A stretch of 64,000 nucleotides of DNA. Origin: Tubiluchus corallicola. Lineage: Eukaryota > Priapulida > Priapulimorpha > Priapulimorphida > Tubiluchidae. Shown piece after piece: positions 62,376-64,000 of this stretch. Position 1 is the stretch's first letter; each line of letters opens with the position of its first letter. The stretch lies in the NCBI GenBank assembly GCA_030141605.1, contig JAQGDQ010000060.1, positions 310,001 through 374,000 of the forward strand. Reading direction: 5' to 3'. The position numbers were made by a program, and so were the translations under genes. Under the pieces are notes generated by a model. It had not been told where the DNA came from. It ran no database searches and saw only the letters and a list, made by a program, of their open reading frames with translations.

Positions 62376-64000
62376 CAGGACGCTCTTCGTAAATAAAGCT
62401 TAATAAATTCTTGAAATTTTATATCATTTGCACCAGTTTGCGTGCTATCTTATTGTATACAGGGCTTACGTTAACAGCAACTATACATAAAACTTGTACT
62501 AAAATTTCGGTCCCGTGATGACCGTTAGGCACAGCCATTTTAACGGACAGTCGCTTGAAACAAGTTCAAATAGTACTGTGTAAAGTTTGAAAAAAATGAT
62601 CAGAGCACTCCTAGCACAAAGTTCACTAGCTAAGCAAATGTATAAATTACTGTATCTTGTTAAAAAGTTTAGCGTTCTTGGTGAGCCAGCGGTGTACACT
62701 GGGAAGGTGAATTAGTGACATCTTACCAGGTGGTGCGAACATTTTAAATGACTATAACTTTTCTTTTCTAGTTACGTAAGACTTTCAAGGAGGCAAGCCT
62801 AATGCTACGTAATATAACTTCGTGCGGAAAGCTTTTTGACGCATACTTTCAAATAACCCTTTCCTCACCTTTAAAATACAGTCAAGAGCTTCAGTAAACT
62901 TAAGAGTTTCAGTTTAGCAAACTAACAGCATTGAGCATGTCTTTTCAAAAACCCTCTCTCGACTAGAAACTAAACTCATTCCGAGGGAACAATGTTCACA
63001 AGAGACCGCAGGTTAATAACATGTGCGTCGTGTAGCAATCATGAAGATGCTGCTGCAACTGCATCCCCCTGGCCGCTGCATCAGCATCTAAATTAGGCTG
63101 TCAAATGAAGTTGATGCTATCTTATGTCAGTCTTTGAGCAACAGAACTAAAGGCCAATTAGTGCTATTGAATGCTGGCATTGTCCTGCGGTCTGAACGCT
63201 CTTACTAATGGTAAAACAGATAGAAGCTAGAACCTTTACAACCATCCCAGAAACACACGCAAAAAGCTCGCCAATGCTATAGAGTATTCATGGTCGAAAA
63301 ACTCAATTATAATGGCACATTTTATAAAATACGATCAGACTATAGAAAAGTGTAATTTAATTGAAAAAACACAATTTTATCAGGAAAGAAAAGTACATTA
63401 GTATGAAAAATGATATCAATAATAAACAATTACTTAATTATGTCTGCAAAAATAAGTATGTAGAAAAAGTGAAACTAACAAACGTTTTTCAGGATAAACT
63501 TGAAGCCAATTTTTACTGAAGAGAGAATAATTATCCCATAAAGTGCAAATGTTAGCAGAATATAATATTAGCAGAATCCCATATAATATAAATTGTTGCT
63601 ATGTTTTTTTATTTTTTTACTCTGCTTTAGCAAATTAATAAACCTTTTTTCTTTTACTATGAACAGCTCGAACTAATTTATATCATAATTCTTATCATGC
63701 GTTCTTTTTTTGTATTTTCTGTACCGTATAAGAGTATGAATAAGTGGTATAAATAAATGTTAGTTTAATTAAAATTGGAAACTATTAATTATTAGACTAT
63801 GTGAATTTTAAAATTATATTATGCGATTCGTTAACATACAAACGAAATTCACTGTATGAGAGATAAAAACAAAATAACTTACCATGAAATCAAAACATGA
63901 ACACTTTTAGCACTGTATGTAACAATAGTACAAGGGTAGCAAAGCATTACAGCAACGGGAGGACGTGACCTAACCATGGCACCACATCACCACATTCAGC
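62376..64000. other. No recognisable feature
   Basis: AT-rich sequence to the window end with no exon-like frame, array or transposon terminus that I can support. Confidence 0.4.

Overview
The window is nuclear DNA of an animal, probably a marine invertebrate. It is AT-rich and gene-poor, with spliced genes (GT-AG borders, pyrimidine tracts, AATAAA signals), a class A G-protein-coupled receptor (GPCR), a ciliary-type WD40 protein, non-LTR retrotransposon tails, SINE-like pieces, many short inverted-repeat DNA transposons and very abundant mini- and microsatellites. Nothing looks bacterial, viral or organellar. I cannot name the phylum from sequence alone.

Layout. 1-5304: AT-rich flank, one transposon nested in another (3117-3979), and a possible minus-strand exon near 4503-4846. 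5305-11025: one uninterrupted 1906-codon frame for a WD40 protein with WFPG-type helical repeats, resembling the WDR87/WDR97 group. 11026-13665: a TTAA-type element and a GA-rich satellite. 13666-37903: the proposed GPCR locus. 37904-64000: no convincing gene; at least six DNA-transposon copies with recognisable ends, LINE remnants, and arrays with periods of 60, 76, 39, 72, 28 and 63 bp plus (TGY)n and (TATTG)n-type tracts.

The central result is the GPCR locus. Two tandem exons (1a 13666-14559, 1b 16443-17279) each encode TM1-TM6 and stop at a phase-0 GTAAGT donor. Only one TM7/NPxxY exon is visible (18868-18994), with a phase-0 acceptor that fits either. Its phase-1 donor fits a 189-nt exon (27121-27309), which in turn fits a last exon (37197-37903) with a poly(A) signal 53 nt past the stop. 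This reads as either two alternative receptor heads on one shared TM7 and tail, or one functional and one stranded duplicate. The two heads share 151 identical nucleotides across TM2-TM3, which suggests gene conversion. Immediately after that tract head 1a has HKY where 1b has HRY at the DRY position.

The long introns of this gene hold the largest satellites: a 26-bp array with a 156-bp higher-order period, a 20-bp array, and a 3-kb 46-bp array whose edge keeps diverged 57-bp units. In the 3' half a 60-bp array starts inside a truncated mariner-like element. Most long open frames outside the two genes are by-products of satellites whose period is divisible by three.
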